A DNA stretch of 64,000 nt from Caulobacteraceae bacterium (GTDB lineage: Bacteria; Pseudomonadota; Alphaproteobacteria; Caulobacterales; Caulobacteraceae), in NCBI GenBank assembly GCA_947452365.1, contig CANGCO010000003.1:23737-87736 (forward strand), given 5' to 3'. A program made the translations under genes and the position numbers. Numbering within the stretch: the stretch's first letter is position 1; every line of letters begins with the position of its first letter. Positions 9,154-18,300 of the stretch are shown here, piece after piece. The notes below the pieces were generated by a model that did no database searches, was not told the DNA's origin, and saw only the letters and a list, made by a program, of their open reading frames with translations.

Positions 9154-9767
9154 AAACCATTGCGGCGCTCCTGATCATTTTGATGATCTGGACGGTCGGC
9201 TTGCTGGCCTTTGCCGCGCGCGTGGATGCATTTACCCCCGCTCAGGAACCGGCAATATCCGACGGCATTGTCGCCCTGACCGGGGTCTCGACCGACCGCA
9301 TCCGCGAAGCCATGAAGCTGTTGCAAGAAGGCAGGGCCCAGCGAATGCTGATTTCAGGGGTCAATCCCAAGGCCACCCCCGCCGAGATTCGCAGCGTCGC
9401 CAAGGCCAGCCGCCGGATTTTTAACTGTTGCGTCGATCTGGGTTTTGAGGCGGCCGACACATTGGGCAATGCGCGCGAGATTGCCGCCTGGGTCAAGGCC
9501 AAGCACTATGCCACCTTGATCGTCGTGACCTCGGACTATCACATGCCCCGCAGCCTGATGGAGCTGCGCGCCGCTGCGCCGCAAGTGATCTTGACACCCT
9601 ATGCTGTGCGCACCGGCGAGCTTGACGCCAAGCATTGGTGGCGCACGGCCGAAAGCGCCCGGCGCATGATCAAAGAATACAATAAATATCTGGCCATCCT
9701 ACTACGCGAAGGGTTTCTAAGCCTTGGGCCCAAGGATGATGGCCACCCAAGGGAGCCCGCAGCATGA
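9150..9767 (+). CDS. DUF218/YdcF-SanA family membrane-anchored protein
   Basis: The 205-residue protein has an N-terminal hydrophobic helix (KTIAALLIILMIWTVGLLAFA) followed by a DUF218 domain with 'IVALTGVSTDRIREAM', 'RMLISGV' and 'LIVVTSDYHMPRSLMEL'. DUF218 proteins (YdcF, SanA, ElyC) are linked to the cell envelope, and some affect peptidoglycan or vancomycin sensitivity; the reaction is not firmly known. The GTG at 9150 overlaps the ftsX stop (GTGA) and is preferred over the ORF-track start, which has no signal-like segment. Position directly after ftsEX supports an envelope role. Confidence 0.85.
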   Translation: MKTIAALLIILMIWTVGLLAFAARVDAFTPAQEPAISDGIVALTGVSTDRIREAMKLLQEGRAQRMLISGVNPKATPAEIRSVAKASRRIFNCCVDLGFEAADTLGNAREIAAWVKAKHYATLIVVTSDYHMPRSLMELRAAAPQVILTPYAVRTGELDAKHWWRTAESARRMIKEYNKYLAILLREGFLSLGPKDDGHPREPAA

Positions 9768-10477
9768 TCTGGATCCGGTCTGTCCTGTTCACCATCTGGC
9801 TGTTTTTCTGGACCGCCGTCTTGGGCACAGCCTATCTGCCACTTGTGCTTTTGCCGCGCCAATTCATGGCCAGGGCCCTCAAGCTCTGGGCCCATGTCAT
9901 GCTGTTTGGCCTGCGCTGGATCACTGGCGTTCGGATAGAGATCCGCGGACAGCAATATGTCCCGACCGGGGCGGCCCTGATTGCGGGCAAGCATATGGGC
10001 ATGCTCGATACGATTGTGCCCTTTGTCGTCCTGCCCGATGTCTGCTTTGTCATGAAGCGCGAACTGACCTTTATTCCCCTATTTGGCTGGCACGCCATGA
10101 AGGCGACCATGATCTGGATCGACCGCGGTGCCCAGGCCAAGGCCCTGCGCAAAATGGTCAGCGATGCGCAGGACCGGTTTGTGCATGACCGCCAGGTGGT
10201 GATCTTTCCCGAAGGCACCCGCAAAATGCCAGGCGCTGAGCCGGACTATAAGCCGGGCGTTGCCGCGCTTTATCGCGACCTGAACCTGCCTTGCAGCCTG
10301 GTTGCCACAAATTCTGGCCAACACTGGCCCGCCAAGGGCATTTTGCGCCATCCAGGAACCGTGGTGTTTGAATTTCTTGAGCCCCTGCCCGCAGGCTTGC
10401 GGCGCGGCGAGTTCATGAAGGCGATGCAGGTCAAGATTGAGGATGCCTCAAACGCCCTAATGGCCCAAAACCTCTAG
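9764..10477 (+). CDS. plsC: 1-acyl-sn-glycerol-3-phosphate acyltransferase
   Basis: This protein acylates lysophosphatidic acid to phosphatidic acid in phospholipid synthesis at the inner membrane. The 237-residue product has an N-terminal hydrophobic helix and the PlsC motifs: KHMGMLDT, carrying the H-x4-D catalytic pair near residue 74, and FPEGTRK near residue 150. Its ATG overlaps the previous stop by four bases. The gene ends on a CTAG shared with the convergent gamma-glutamylcyclotransferase. Several PlsC-like proteins usually occur per genome, so exact acyl specificity is open. Confidence 0.9.
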   Translation: MIWIRSVLFTIWLFFWTAVLGTAYLPLVLLPRQFMARALKLWAHVMLFGLRWITGVRIEIRGQQYVPTGAALIAGKHMGMLDTIVPFVVLPDVCFVMKRELTFIPLFGWHAMKATMIWIDRGAQAKALRKMVSDAQDRFVHDRQVVIFPEGTRKMPGAEPDYKPGVAALYRDLNLPCSLVATNSGQHWPAKGILRHPGTVVFEFLEPLPAGLRRGEFMKAMQVKIEDASNALMAQNL

Positions 10478-11025
10478 CCCGCCGCCTCGAGGGCCTGGAC
10501 CCTGACCAGTAGGGCCTCAAGGTGGGAATCGCAAATGCCGTCGGCGCGCAGGTGCTCGACCAGATCGGTCAGATAATCGATATTGCGGCCCGACAGCCCG
10601 CTTGCCCCGGCGATCAACTGGGCCTGGGCCTCAAGGCTAAGGTCACCGGCCCATTGCGGATGTTTAAGATCGGACAAGAACACCAGGGCCTGGACCCTTT
10701 GGCCGTTGGGCAGGCTGACCATGGCCTTGGATTCAAGATAGGTTTCGGTCGGCTGTTCGCGTTCGCACAGATAGGCATAGACATCTGGCCATTGGTCCTT
10801 GGCCACCCGATAGGCCCGCCCGCGCACGGCGCCGCCGGGGGCTAGGCCTAAAACCAATCCCGGGCGCTCATAAGTGCCGCGATGATGCACCGAATAGATA
10901 CAAAAAGCCCGCCTGCGCCCATGGAGTAGGGCCGCACTTGCCTCTACAAAGTCAAAACCTGGCCGCCACATCAGCGAGCCATAGCCAAACACCCACCTCT
11001 CCCCATCGGGGCCCGTCAATACCAT
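10474..11025 (-). CDS. Gamma-glutamylcyclotransferase, ChaC family
   Basis: The protein is predicted to cleave gamma-glutamyl peptides such as glutathione, releasing 5-oxoproline. About 183 residues carry the ChaC hallmark FGYGSLMWRPGF near the N-terminus (the YGSL substrate-binding loop). 'VHHRGTYERPGLVLGL' follows, then a conserved acidic catalytic position in 'CEREQPTETYLESKA'. The ATG at 11025 fits the family length; longer starts at 11064 and 11088 would run into the divergent DUF2125 gene. No strong ribosome site is visible, so the start is uncertain. Confidence 0.87.
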   Translation of the reverse strand: MVLTGPDGERWVFGYGSLMWRPGFDFVEASAALLHGRRRAFCIYSVHHRGTYERPGLVLGLAPGGAVRGRAYRVAKDQWPDVYAYLCEREQPTETYLESKAMVSLPNGQRVQALVFLSDLKHPQWAGDLSLEAQAQLIAGASGLSGRNIDYLTDLVEHLRADGICDSHLEALLVRVQALEAAG

Positions 11026-11062
11026 GTCGTCAAACACTCTAGACCCAGAAACCGGTACGACC

Positions 11063-12100
11063 ATGCCCGAGCCCGCTCCCGAGCGCAAACCGCCCAGCCG
11101 GTTCTGGCTCTATGCCCCCTATGCTCTAGTCGGAGTCGCGGCCCTAGGCTGGAGCCTTGGCTGGTGGGTAATGAGCGGTCAGGTCAAGACCGGCATGGAC
11201 AAACAGGCCAATGATCTGCGCCAAGCGGGCTATCAGGTCAGCTGGGCCGGCCGCAAGATTGGCGGTTATCCGTTCCGGGTGGACGTGACCCTGACCGAGG
11301 CCAAATTGTCCGAACCTTCAGGCTGGGGCCTGAGCTTTCCTGTGCTCAAGACCGAGGCCTTTGCCTATAGGCTTGACCATTTGGTACTGGTCGCCCCCGA
11401 TGGCGTCACGGTTAAGCGGCCGGTCGCAGGCCCATTACGGGTGACGGCCAAGGGACTAAGGGCCAGCCTGGTTCAGTCGGGGGTCGCCCTGCCTAGGCTC
11501 GCGGTTGAGGGTGCCGGGCTTGGCTTTAGCCCAGAACCGGGCGCAGGAAACTTTGCCCTCGCCAGCGCTGATAAGCTGGAATTTCACCTGATCCCGGGCG
11601 GCGACAATGAAATGGCCATGCTGTTGCGGCTGGATGGTGGCAAGGCGGCGGGCGGTGGCCTGACCGCGCGCCTGGCGGGAACCAAGCCGGTATCGCTGCT
11701 ATGGGACGCAACCTTGAGCCAAAGGGAGGCCTTTAAGGGCCGGGACTGGCCCAGCGCTGTGCAGTCCTGGACGGCGCTGGGCGGGGCCTTGAGCCTAAAA
11801 CAGGGCGGCGTTTCGCTCGGCGATACTCATATGGGCCTGACAAATGGCCGCCTTACAGTCGGGGCGGATGGCCGCCTTCGCGGAACGCTCGAGGCCAATT
11901 TAAGGCTGGGCGCGCAAGTCTTGCTGGCCATGGGCGATACCGGCCTGATCGATCCCTCCGCCGCCCAGATCGCCGCCGCCGTTGTCCAGGCGCGCGAGGG
12001 CGGCATTGAAGCCAAGGGCGCTCGGGTCAATTTGAGCTTCGAGGCGGGCCGCACCACCATTGGCCCCGTGGCCCTTGGTCAAGCACCAAGGGTCTATTAA
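11063..12100 (+). CDS. DUF2125 family envelope protein
   Basis: The roughly 345-residue protein has a proline-rich cytoplasmic stub, one hydrophobic helix (FWLYAPYALVGVAALGWSLGWWVM) and a long periplasmic beta-rich domain with the DUF2125 signature 'WAGRKIGGYPFRVDV'. This family is widespread in Alphaproteobacteria, and its function is not established. An alternative ATG at 11024 is possible; it would overlap the divergent ChaC start. The stop overlaps the next ATG by one base, placing the gene first in the operon with the chorismate mutase-like gene. That neighbourhood does not explain its role. Confidence 0.75.
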   Translation: MPEPAPERKPPSRFWLYAPYALVGVAALGWSLGWWVMSGQVKTGMDKQANDLRQAGYQVSWAGRKIGGYPFRVDVTLTEAKLSEPSGWGLSFPVLKTEAFAYRLDHLVLVAPDGVTVKRPVAGPLRVTAKGLRASLVQSGVALPRLAVEGAGLGFSPEPGAGNFALASADKLEFHLIPGGDNEMAMLLRLDGGKAAGGGLTARLAGTKPVSLLWDATLSQREAFKGRDWPSAVQSWTALGGALSLKQGGVSLGDTHMGLTNGRLTVGADGRLRGTLEANLRLGAQVLLAMGDTGLIDPSAAQIAAAVVQAREGGIEAKGARVNLSFEAGRTTIGPVALGQAPRVY

Positions 12101-12828
12101 TGGCTAGGGACACAGCCACACGCCTAGACGCCATAGACGCAGCCCTTTTGGCCCTGATTGATGAACGGGCCAGCTTGGCAGGCGCGCTTGATCCCTCGCA
12201 GGCCATATTAACCCTGCGCCGGGTCGCGGCCCTGCCGCGTACCACGGCCCGCCTAGGGCTTATTGTGCGGCTGTGGCGCGAAATCTTGGCCGAGGACCGC
12301 GCGCGTCAAACGGCCAGCCATCTTAGCATCTGGAGCGGCAAGGATGGGGCCCATACGCTTGAACTGGCCCGCCAGACCTTTGGTGCGGCCTCGCCCGCCA
12401 GGCTGGTTGCCAAGGCCGAAGAGGCGCTAGCCGCCGCCAAGACCCCCGGCGGTATTGCGGTCCTGGCCCTGTCAGGCGATCACCCCTGGTGGCTGCGGCT
12501 TTTGGCCGAGCCAGGCTTGCAAGTGTTTGCCGCCCTGCCTGATCTGGCCTCCAGCGGCCCCATGGCCGCCTTGGCCGTGGCGGACCTGACCCCAGAGCCG
12601 ACCGGCGCGGACCAGACCTTTTGGGTGACCGATGCGCCGGGCCCCGTGGCGGCAATTGCTGAAAGCCTAGCCCGCGACGGCGTTGCGGCACATCTGGTTT
12701 GCGAATCGGGCGGCCTTAGACTGTTTAGCCTGGCCGGATTTTATCAGCGCGATGATGTAAGACTGATCCGCGCGCCTGGCCAATTGTCTGGCGTGATCGG
12801 CGCTTCTCCCGAGCCGTTTTACGTGTAA
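12100..12828 (+). CDS. Chorismate mutase-like protein with extra C-terminal domain
   Basis: The first 90 or so of the 242 residues resemble an AroQ-type chorismate mutase helix bundle: 'RLDAIDAALLALIDERASLA' as helix 1 and 'IVRLWREILAEDRARQ' as the last helix. The remaining 150 residues are not recognisable as prephenate dehydratase and carry no ligand motif I know. The context is strongly aromatic: an aminotransferase (hisC-like) and tyrC follow, and aroC is 3.6 kb away. Conversion of chorismate to prephenate is therefore likely but inferred. The ATG overlaps the previous stop by one base. Confidence 0.7.
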   Translation: MARDTATRLDAIDAALLALIDERASLAGALDPSQAILTLRRVAALPRTTARLGLIVRLWREILAEDRARQTASHLSIWSGKDGAHTLELARQTFGAASPARLVAKAEEALAAAKTPGGIAVLALSGDHPWWLRLLAEPGLQVFAALPDLASSGPMAALAVADLTPEPTGADQTFWVTDAPGPVAAIAESLARDGVAAHLVCESGGLRLFSLAGFYQRDDVRLIRAPGQLSGVIGASPEPFYV

Positions 12829-12874
12829 AAAACCCTTTGTTTCATTTGTACCATTTCCAAGGCTATGGACTGCC

Positions 12875-13990
12875 ATGACCATCCCACGCGACCTGACCCA
12901 GCCGACGCCCAAGCCGGGGATTCTCGACATCCATGCCTATAAGCCTGGCCGCGCCACAGCCGAGGGCGTTGCCGATCCGATCAAGCTATCGGCCAATGAG
13001 AATATTCTGGGCTCCAGCCCCAAGGCCAGGGCCGCCTTTGCTGCGGGCATGGACCGGCTGCACCTCTATCCCGATGGCCAAAGCCAGACCCTGCGCGCCG
13101 CGATCGCGCAACGTTATCAGCTCGAGCCAGAACGCCTGACCTTTGGCTGTGGCTCGGACGAGATTTTCGCGCTCCTGAATCAGGTTCTGCTCGAGCCCGG
13201 CGATAATATTGTTCAGGGCCAATATGGCTTTGCTGCCTATGCGATTGGGGCAAGGGCCTGCCAGGCCGAGGTGCGGTTTGCGCCTGAGCCAAACCTGCGT
13301 ATCGATATTGACCAGACCCTGGCCCAGATTGATCAGCGCACCCGGATTGTCTTTATCGCTAATCCTGCCAATCCGACCGGAACCTGGCTAACGGGCGAAG
13401 AGATTGCCCAGCTTCATGCTGGCCTGCCGCCCAGTGTTTTGCTGGTCCTGGACGGGGCCTATGCCGAATTTGCCACCGACCCCGCCTTTAGCGACGGCCT
13501 AGAACTGGCGCGCCAAAACAACAATGTTTTGGTCACGCGCACCTTTTCCAAAATGCACGGACTTGCGTCCTTACGGATCGGTTGGGGCTATGGCTCGGCC
13601 AGCCTGATTGACGCGCTGGAGCGTATTCGCCCGCCGTTTAATACCTCAATCCCTGCGCAAGAGGCCGCCATAGCCGCCTTGGGCGATGATGAGTTTCAAG
13701 CCCAATCCGTGGCCCATATCGAACAATGGCGGCCTTGGCTGGCTCAGCAATTGGGCGGCCTTGGGCTAGAGACAACGCCGTCGGCCGCCAATTTTCTGCT
13801 TGTGCGTTTTCCAAGCCGGGCGGGTGCGACGGCCGCCGAGGCCGAAGCCTTCTTAGCATCGCGCGGGCTTCTCGTTCGCGCTGTTGCCGGTTATGGCCTG
13901 CCAGAGCATTTACGCATCACGGTCGGTCTGGACCCTCACAACCGGGCCCTCATGGCGGCCTTGCACGATTTTATGAGCCATAAGGACTGA
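12875..13990 (+). CDS. hisC: Histidinol-phosphate/aromatic aminotransferase
   Basis: This PLP-dependent class I/II aminotransferase has 371 residues, the HisC length. Visible features are 'IKLSANENILGSSP' for substrate binding, 'NPANPTGTW' in the middle, and 'RTFSKMHGLASLRIGWG' with the PLP-lysine in TFSK near residue 225. HisC paralogues placed beside tyrC often transaminate prephenate or aromatic keto acids, so this copy may serve tyrosine/phenylalanine synthesis as well as or instead of histidine. It starts 46 bases after the chorismate mutase-like gene and ends two bases before tyrC. Confidence 0.88.
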   Translation: MTIPRDLTQPTPKPGILDIHAYKPGRATAEGVADPIKLSANENILGSSPKARAAFAAGMDRLHLYPDGQSQTLRAAIAQRYQLEPERLTFGCGSDEIFALLNQVLLEPGDNIVQGQYGFAAYAIGARACQAEVRFAPEPNLRIDIDQTLAQIDQRTRIVFIANPANPTGTWLTGEEIAQLHAGLPPSVLLVLDGAYAEFATDPAFSDGLELARQNNNVLVTRTFSKMHGLASLRIGWGYGSASLIDALERIRPPFNTSIPAQEAAIAALGDDEFQAQSVAHIEQWRPWLAQQLGGLGLETTPSAANFLLVRFPSRAGATAAEAEAFLASRGLLVRAVAGYGLPEHLRITVGLDPHNRALMAALHDFMSHKD

Positions 13991-13992
13991 TT

Positions 13993-14925
13993 ATGACCGG
14001 GCAGCTGTTTGAACGCATCGCCCTTATTGGCTGCGGCCTGATCGGATCCTCCGTGGCCCGGGCGGTGCGCGAGCGCGGGCTTGCGCGCCATCTGGCCATT
14101 TATGATCTGAGCCCCAAGGTTAGGGACCGGGTGCGCGAGCTTGGCCTCGCGGATACGGTGACCGATAATATTGCCGAGGCGGTCACCGGTGCGGACCTGA
14201 TCATTTATGCCACCCCGCCCATGGCCATGGCCGAGGCGGCCGCTGCCGCTGCGCCCCACTATGCCACGGGCGCGGTGATCAGCGATGTCGGTTCGGTCAA
14301 GGGCGCGATTGCCGACATATTGAACAAGGATGCCCCAGAAGGCGTATTTGTCATTCCAGGCCACCCGATTGCCGGAACCGAGCAGTCTGGACCAGATGCG
14401 GGCTTTGCCGCCCTGTTTGACGGCCGCTGGGTGATCTTGACCCCGTCGGACCGCGCCGATGAGGCCTATGCTGTGGCCGTGGCCAAGCTTTCGGCCTTTT
14501 GGCGCGGCCTGGGTGCCCAGGTCGAGCTCATGGATGCGCGTCACCATGACCTGGTTCTGGCCGTCACCAGCCACCTGCCGCACCTGATCGCCTATAATAT
14601 TGTCGGCACGGCCGCCGATCTCGAAGAGGTCACCCAGGCCGAGGTGATGAAGTTTTCCGCCGGCGGCTTTCGCGATTTTACCCGCATCGCCGCGTCTGAC
14701 CCGGTCATGTGGCGTGATGTTTTTATCCTGAACAAGGACGCCGTGCTCGAAATCCTTGGCCGGTTTACCGAGGACCTTCAGGCCCTGTCACGCGCCATTC
14801 GTTGGGGTGAGGCGGACAAGCTTGAAGAGCTGTTTACCCGCACCCGCGAAATCCGCCGCGGCGTTATCGCGCTTGGTCAAGAAGACCCGACCCCCAATTT
14901 TGGCCGCAACCGCGCCAAGGACTAG
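13993..14925 (+). CDS. tyrC: Prephenate/arogenate dehydrogenase family protein
   Basis: This is an NAD(P)-dependent oxidative decarboxylation enzyme of tyrosine synthesis. The 310-residue protein has an N-terminal Rossmann fingerprint IALIGCGLIGSSVARAV (about residues 9-25), the catalytic-site segment 'GHPIAGTEQSGPDAG', and the helical C-terminal domain with 'AVTSHLPHLIAYNIV' and 'GGFRDFTRIAASDP'. It follows hisC after two bases. Whether prephenate or arogenate is the true substrate cannot be decided from sequence. It converges on pdxH with a three-base gap. Confidence 0.92.
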   Translation: MTGQLFERIALIGCGLIGSSVARAVRERGLARHLAIYDLSPKVRDRVRELGLADTVTDNIAEAVTGADLIIYATPPMAMAEAAAAAAPHYATGAVISDVGSVKGAIADILNKDAPEGVFVIPGHPIAGTEQSGPDAGFAALFDGRWVILTPSDRADEAYAVAVAKLSAFWRGLGAQVELMDARHHDLVLAVTSHLPHLIAYNIVGTAADLEEVTQAEVMKFSAGGFRDFTRIAASDPVMWRDVFILNKDAVLEILGRFTEDLQALSRAIRWGEADKLEELFTRTREIRRGVIALGQEDPTPNFGRNRAKD

Positions 14926-14928
14926 GGC

Positions 14929-15588
14929 TTAAGGATAAAGCCGCCCTGTCGACCAACCGGTGCCAGAGCGGCTAAAGACCAGCCGCTCGTGCAGACGAAA
15001 CGGCCGGTCGCGCCAAAACTCGATCGACTGGGGCTCTAGGTGAAAACCCGACCAGTGCGGCGGGCGCGCCACCTTGCCCAGGCCAAATTTCAAGCCAAAT
15101 TCCGCAATCCGCTTTTCCAGTGCAAAGCCGTCTCCAAGGGGCTGGGACTGGTCCGAGGCCCAGGCCCCGATCTGGCTGGCGCGGGCGCGGGTGGCGAAAT
15201 AGGCATCGGCATCGGCGTCGCTGACCGCGGTTACTGCGCCGCGAATGCGGATTTGGCGACGCAGCGATTTCCAGTGAAACAGGAGCGCGGCCTTGGGGTT
15301 GGCCGCTAGTTCCTGGCCCTTGGCACTGTGAAGATTGGTGTAAAACACAAACCCGCCCGCATCGACGCCCTTGAGCAAGACCATGCGCACATCGGGTAAA
15401 CCCTCGGCATCAACGGTCGCCAAGGCCATGGCATTGGGATCATTGACCTCGGACGCCTTGGCCGCTTCTAGCCATTCGGCAAACAGGGCCATGGGGTCTG
15501 AGCCGGGATTCAGCGGCGGGCCCGCCGATTGGCTAGCCGCAATATATTCGGCTTCAGAGGGCGAAGCAGGGATTAGGGGTTCGGTCAT
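14929..15588 (-). CDS. pdxH: Pyridoxamine 5'-phosphate oxidase
   Basis: This FMN-dependent oxidase makes pyridoxal 5'-phosphate, the cofactor needed by the neighbouring aminotransferase. The 219-residue protein has the split-barrel fold with '[22 protein letters not shown]', '[13 protein letters not shown]' and '[17 protein letters not shown]'. The C-terminal '[16 protein letters not shown]...W...RLYP' ends the family. It converges on tyrC and is divergent from the J-domain gene with about 77 bases between the starts. Confidence 0.95.
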   Translation of the reverse strand: MTEPLIPASPSEAEYIAASQSAGPPLNPGSDPMALFAEWLEAAKASEVNDPNAMALATVDAEGLPDVRMVLLKGVDAGGFVFYTNLHSAKGQELAANPKAALLFHWKSLRRQIRIRGAVTAVSDADADAYFATRARASQIGAWASDQSQPLGDGFALEKRIAEFGLKFGLGKVARPPHWSGFHLEPQSIEFWRDRPFRLHERLVFSRSGTGWSTGRLYP

Positions 15589-15665
15589 GACACAATCATA
15601 GGCCAGATCACGCCGAGGGCCAGTGCGTTAACCCATCATTGACCATAATATTGCAACCTTGGATC

Positions 15666-16349
15666 ATGACGAATGATGATTTTGCTCTAACCACGCCCAA
15701 GGCCATGGCCATACTCGGCCTCGAGGGCAGCGCGGATCTTGAGGCGATCAAGACGGCCTTTCAAAGCCTGGCGGCATCGGACCATCCCGACCGGCCGGGT
15801 GGTGATCCTGTGCGGTTCAACCGGGTCCTGCTGGCCTATCGCTATCTGCAGTCTGCCTTGCCACGCACAAACGGTCTGGATCAGGGCCTAGAGCTGTTGG
15901 CAATTTCGCCGCAGGAAGCCTGCCAAGGCGGCAAACGGCGCTTGGCCCAACCGATCGGGCCCGATCTGGATGTCATGTTTCCCGCAGGGCTCAGGACCGG
16001 CGAGCGCTTTAGTCTGGCCACTGAGCCGGTCGAGATCGTCATTCGCCCTGAAGGCAATCTTTCGGTAGAGGGCGATGATGTCTGGCTGACTGTGGAGGCC
16101 TCGCACAGCCTACTGCAGAGCGGCGGGCGACTGGAGTTTAGCCTATTTGATCAGCCCTACCGAATCTGGCTTACCAAGGCGCTCGCCCAGGCCCGGCAGA
16201 TCCATTTGCCTGGCCTTGGCCTGCCGGCGCGCGCAGACCATGGCCAAGGCGATGGCTTTGTGCAGCTTGTCACCCGCCCATCAGAGGCCAATGGCACCCG
16301 TGCGCAACAGCGGCGGCGACAATTTATTGCTGACTGGATTGAGCTCTGA
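15666..16349 (+). CDS. DnaJ-like protein (J domain plus C-terminal domain)
   Basis: The 227-residue protein starts with a J domain (residues about 10-65) containing the essential DHPD(R) loop near residue 43. The G/F linker and the zinc finger are absent. A C-terminal beta domain resembling the CbpA/DnaJ substrate-binding fold follows, with 'PGLGLPARADHGQGDGFVQL'. It should therefore stimulate DnaK as a co-chaperone of restricted specificity. The ATG at 15666 is chosen over the TTG 27 bases upstream because of the GGA just before it and the J-domain spacing; this choice is not certain. Confidence 0.8.
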   Translation: MTNDDFALTTPKAMAILGLEGSADLEAIKTAFQSLAASDHPDRPGGDPVRFNRVLLAYRYLQSALPRTNGLDQGLELLAISPQEACQGGKRRLAQPIGPDLDVMFPAGLRTGERFSLATEPVEIVIRPEGNLSVEGDDVWLTVEASHSLLQSGGRLEFSLFDQPYRIWLTKALAQARQIHLPGLGLPARADHGQGDGFVQLVTRPSEANGTRAQQRRRQFIADWIEL

Positions 16350-16409
16350 TCAGTTCCCGCGCAAACTCAGGCTTTGGGATCGGTAAAAGGTTCGGCTAAA
16401 AGCCCTTTC

Positions 16410-17534
16410 ATGTCACACAATACTTTTGGTCAATTGTTTCGTGTCACCACCTGGGGCGAGAGCCATGGGCCAGCGCTTGGCTGTGTGGTGGATGGTTGCC
16501 CCCCTGGGCTAGCGCTTCGCCCTGAAGACATTCAGGTCTGGCTGGATCGGCGCAAGCCCGGCGGCAGCAAGTTCGTTACCCAGCGCCAAGAGCCCGATTC
16601 GGTGCGCATCTTGTCCGGCGTTTTTGAAGATGAGCGCACAAACGGCCAGGTGACCACGGGCACGCCCATTTCGCTCATGATCGAGAATGTCGATCAGCGC
16701 TCCAAAGACTATTCCGAAATCGCCCGCGCCTTTCGCCCCGGCCATGCCGACCATGCCTATTTTGCCAAATATGGCGTGCGTGACTATCGCGGCGGCGGCC
16801 GATCTTCGGCCCGTGAAACCGCCGCTAGGGTCGCGGCCGGGGCTGTTGCGCGCAAGATCTTGGGCGAAGGCGTGCGCATTCGCGCAGCCCTGGTCCAGAT
16901 CGGCCCGCATGCCATTGATCGCAGCCGCTGGGACTGGGACCAATGTGATCAAAACCCGTTCTGGTGCCCTGATGCGCAAATGGCGGCGCAGTGGGAAGAC
17001 TATCTGGACGGGGTACGCAAGTCTGGCTCCTCGATCGGGGCTGTGGTTGAGGTGATCGCCGAAGGTGTGCCCGCAGGCTGGGGCGCACCGCTCTATGGCA
17101 AGCTTGATGCCGAACTGGCCGGCGCCCTGATGTCCATCAATGCGGCCAAGGGGGTTGAGATCGGGGCGGGCTTTGACAGTGCCACATTGTCGGGCGAGGC
17201 CAATGCCGACCAGATGCGCATGACTCCGCATGGCCCGGTCTTTACCTCCAACCATGCCGGCGGCGTACTGGGCGGCATATCGACCGGCCAAGACCTGATC
17301 GCCCGGGTGGCCTTTAAGCCGACCAGCTCCATCCTGTCACCGCGCCAGACCGTGGACGAAGACGGGCATGAGGTCGATCTGCGCACCAAGGGCCGGCATG
17401 ACCCTTGCGTCGGTATTCGCGCCGTGCCGGTGGTCGAGGCCATGACCGCCTGTGTCCTGGCCGATGCGTTTTTGCGCCACCGCGGCCAGACCGGCGGCGG
17501 CGCCTTTGTGCCGGGCCAGACTGGACGGCGCTAG
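16410..17534 (+). CDS. aroC: Chorismate synthase
   Basis: This enzyme converts EPSP to chorismate using reduced flavin, the last shikimate-pathway step. It provides the substrate of the chorismate mutase-like and tyrC products encoded upstream. The 374-residue protein shows all signatures: '[18 protein letters not shown]' at the N-terminus, '[21 protein letters not shown]' in the middle and '[16 protein letters not shown]' plus '[17 protein letters not shown]' toward the end. The ATG at 16410 (MSHNTFG) is the family start; the ORF-track start 36 bases upstream is not conserved in type. No strong ribosome site is visible. Confidence 0.97.
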   Translation: MSHNTFGQLFRVTTWGESHGPALGCVVDGCPPGLALRPEDIQVWLDRRKPGGSKFVTQRQEPDSVRILSGVFEDERTNGQVTTGTPISLMIENVDQRSKDYSEIARAFRPGHADHAYFAKYGVRDYRGGGRSSARETAARVAAGAVARKILGEGVRIRAALVQIGPHAIDRSRWDWDQCDQNPFWCPDAQMAAQWEDYLDGVRKSGSSIGAVVEVIAEGVPAGWGAPLYGKLDAELAGALMSINAAKGVEIGAGFDSATLSGEANADQMRMTPHGPVFTSNHAGGVLGGISTGQDLIARVAFKPTSSILSPRQTVDEDGHEVDLRTKGRHDPCVGIRAVPVVEAMTACVLADAFLRHRGQTGGGAFVPGQTGRR

Positions 17535-17601
17535 GCTGATTGGACTTGGAAAACCGGGCGCGCCTTCCTATCTGTTGGGCTGATAATACGGAGCTGTTGC
17601 C

Positions 17602-18300
17602 ATGATTGATCACCGCCCCTTTGCCAAGCTTGGCCATGCCAATCACGGCTGGCTCAATGCCCGCCACCACTTCTCCTTCTCCAGCTATCGTGATCCTAAC
17701 CGAATGAGCTGGGGCGATTTGCGGGTCTGGAATGATGACGAGATCGCTGCGGGCACAGGCTTTGCCCCGCATGGCCATGAGGACATGGAGATCATCACCT
17801 ATGTCCGCACCGGCGCCATTACCCACCAAGACAGCCTGGGCAATACAGGTCGCACAGAGGCTGGGGATGTTCAGGTCATGAGCGCAGGCTCGGGCGTTCG
17901 CCATTCGGAAAACAATCGCGAGACTGAAACCACCACCCTGTTCCAGATCTGGATCGAGCCCAAGACCCGCGGCGGTGACCCGTCCTGGGGCGCCAAGCCG
18001 TTTCCAAAGTCCGATCGCTCTGGCCAATTCATGGCTCTGGCTAGCGGATTTGCGGTGGATACGGATGCCTTGCCGATCCGTGCCGAAGCGCGGGTGCTGG
18101 GCGCGACCCTAAAGGCTGGGCAAAGCACGATCTATGCCCTAGCCCCCGGCCGCCATGCCTATCTGGTTCTGGCGGCTGGCTCTGCGGACCTCAATGGCCT
18201 GATCTTGCAAACCCGCGATGGGGCGGCGGTTCATGATGAGGACACACTGACCGTCACCGCCTTGACCGATGCCGAGCTGGTTCTCGTCGATAGTGTCTAG
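17602..18300 (+). CDS. Pirin family bicupin protein
   Basis: This 232-residue cytoplasmic bicupin resembles YhaK/YhhW. The N-terminal cupin carries the metal-binding set: HGHED near residues 55-60 and the H..E pair in 'VRHSENN' near 100-105. Pirin relatives bind iron or another metal, and some have quercetin dioxygenase activity; the physiological role is usually unknown. It starts 67 bases after aroC, and its TAG overlaps the stop of the convergent beta-lactamase-like gene through a CTAG palindrome. Confidence 0.9.
   Translation: MIDHRPFAKLGHANHGWLNARHHFSFSSYRDPNRMSWGDLRVWNDDEIAAGTGFAPHGHEDMEIITYVRTGAITHQDSLGNTGRTEAGDVQVMSAGSGVRHSENNRETETTTLFQIWIEPKTRGGDPSWGAKPFPKSDRSGQFMALASGFAVDTDALPIRAEARVLGATLKAGQSTIYALAPGRHAYLVLAAGSADLNGLILQTRDGAAVHDEDTLTVTALTDAELVLVDSV

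Noticed and set aside
16509-18027. Minus-strand ORFs of 260 and 237 codons
   Set aside because: They are antisense to aroC and pirin, both clear family members.
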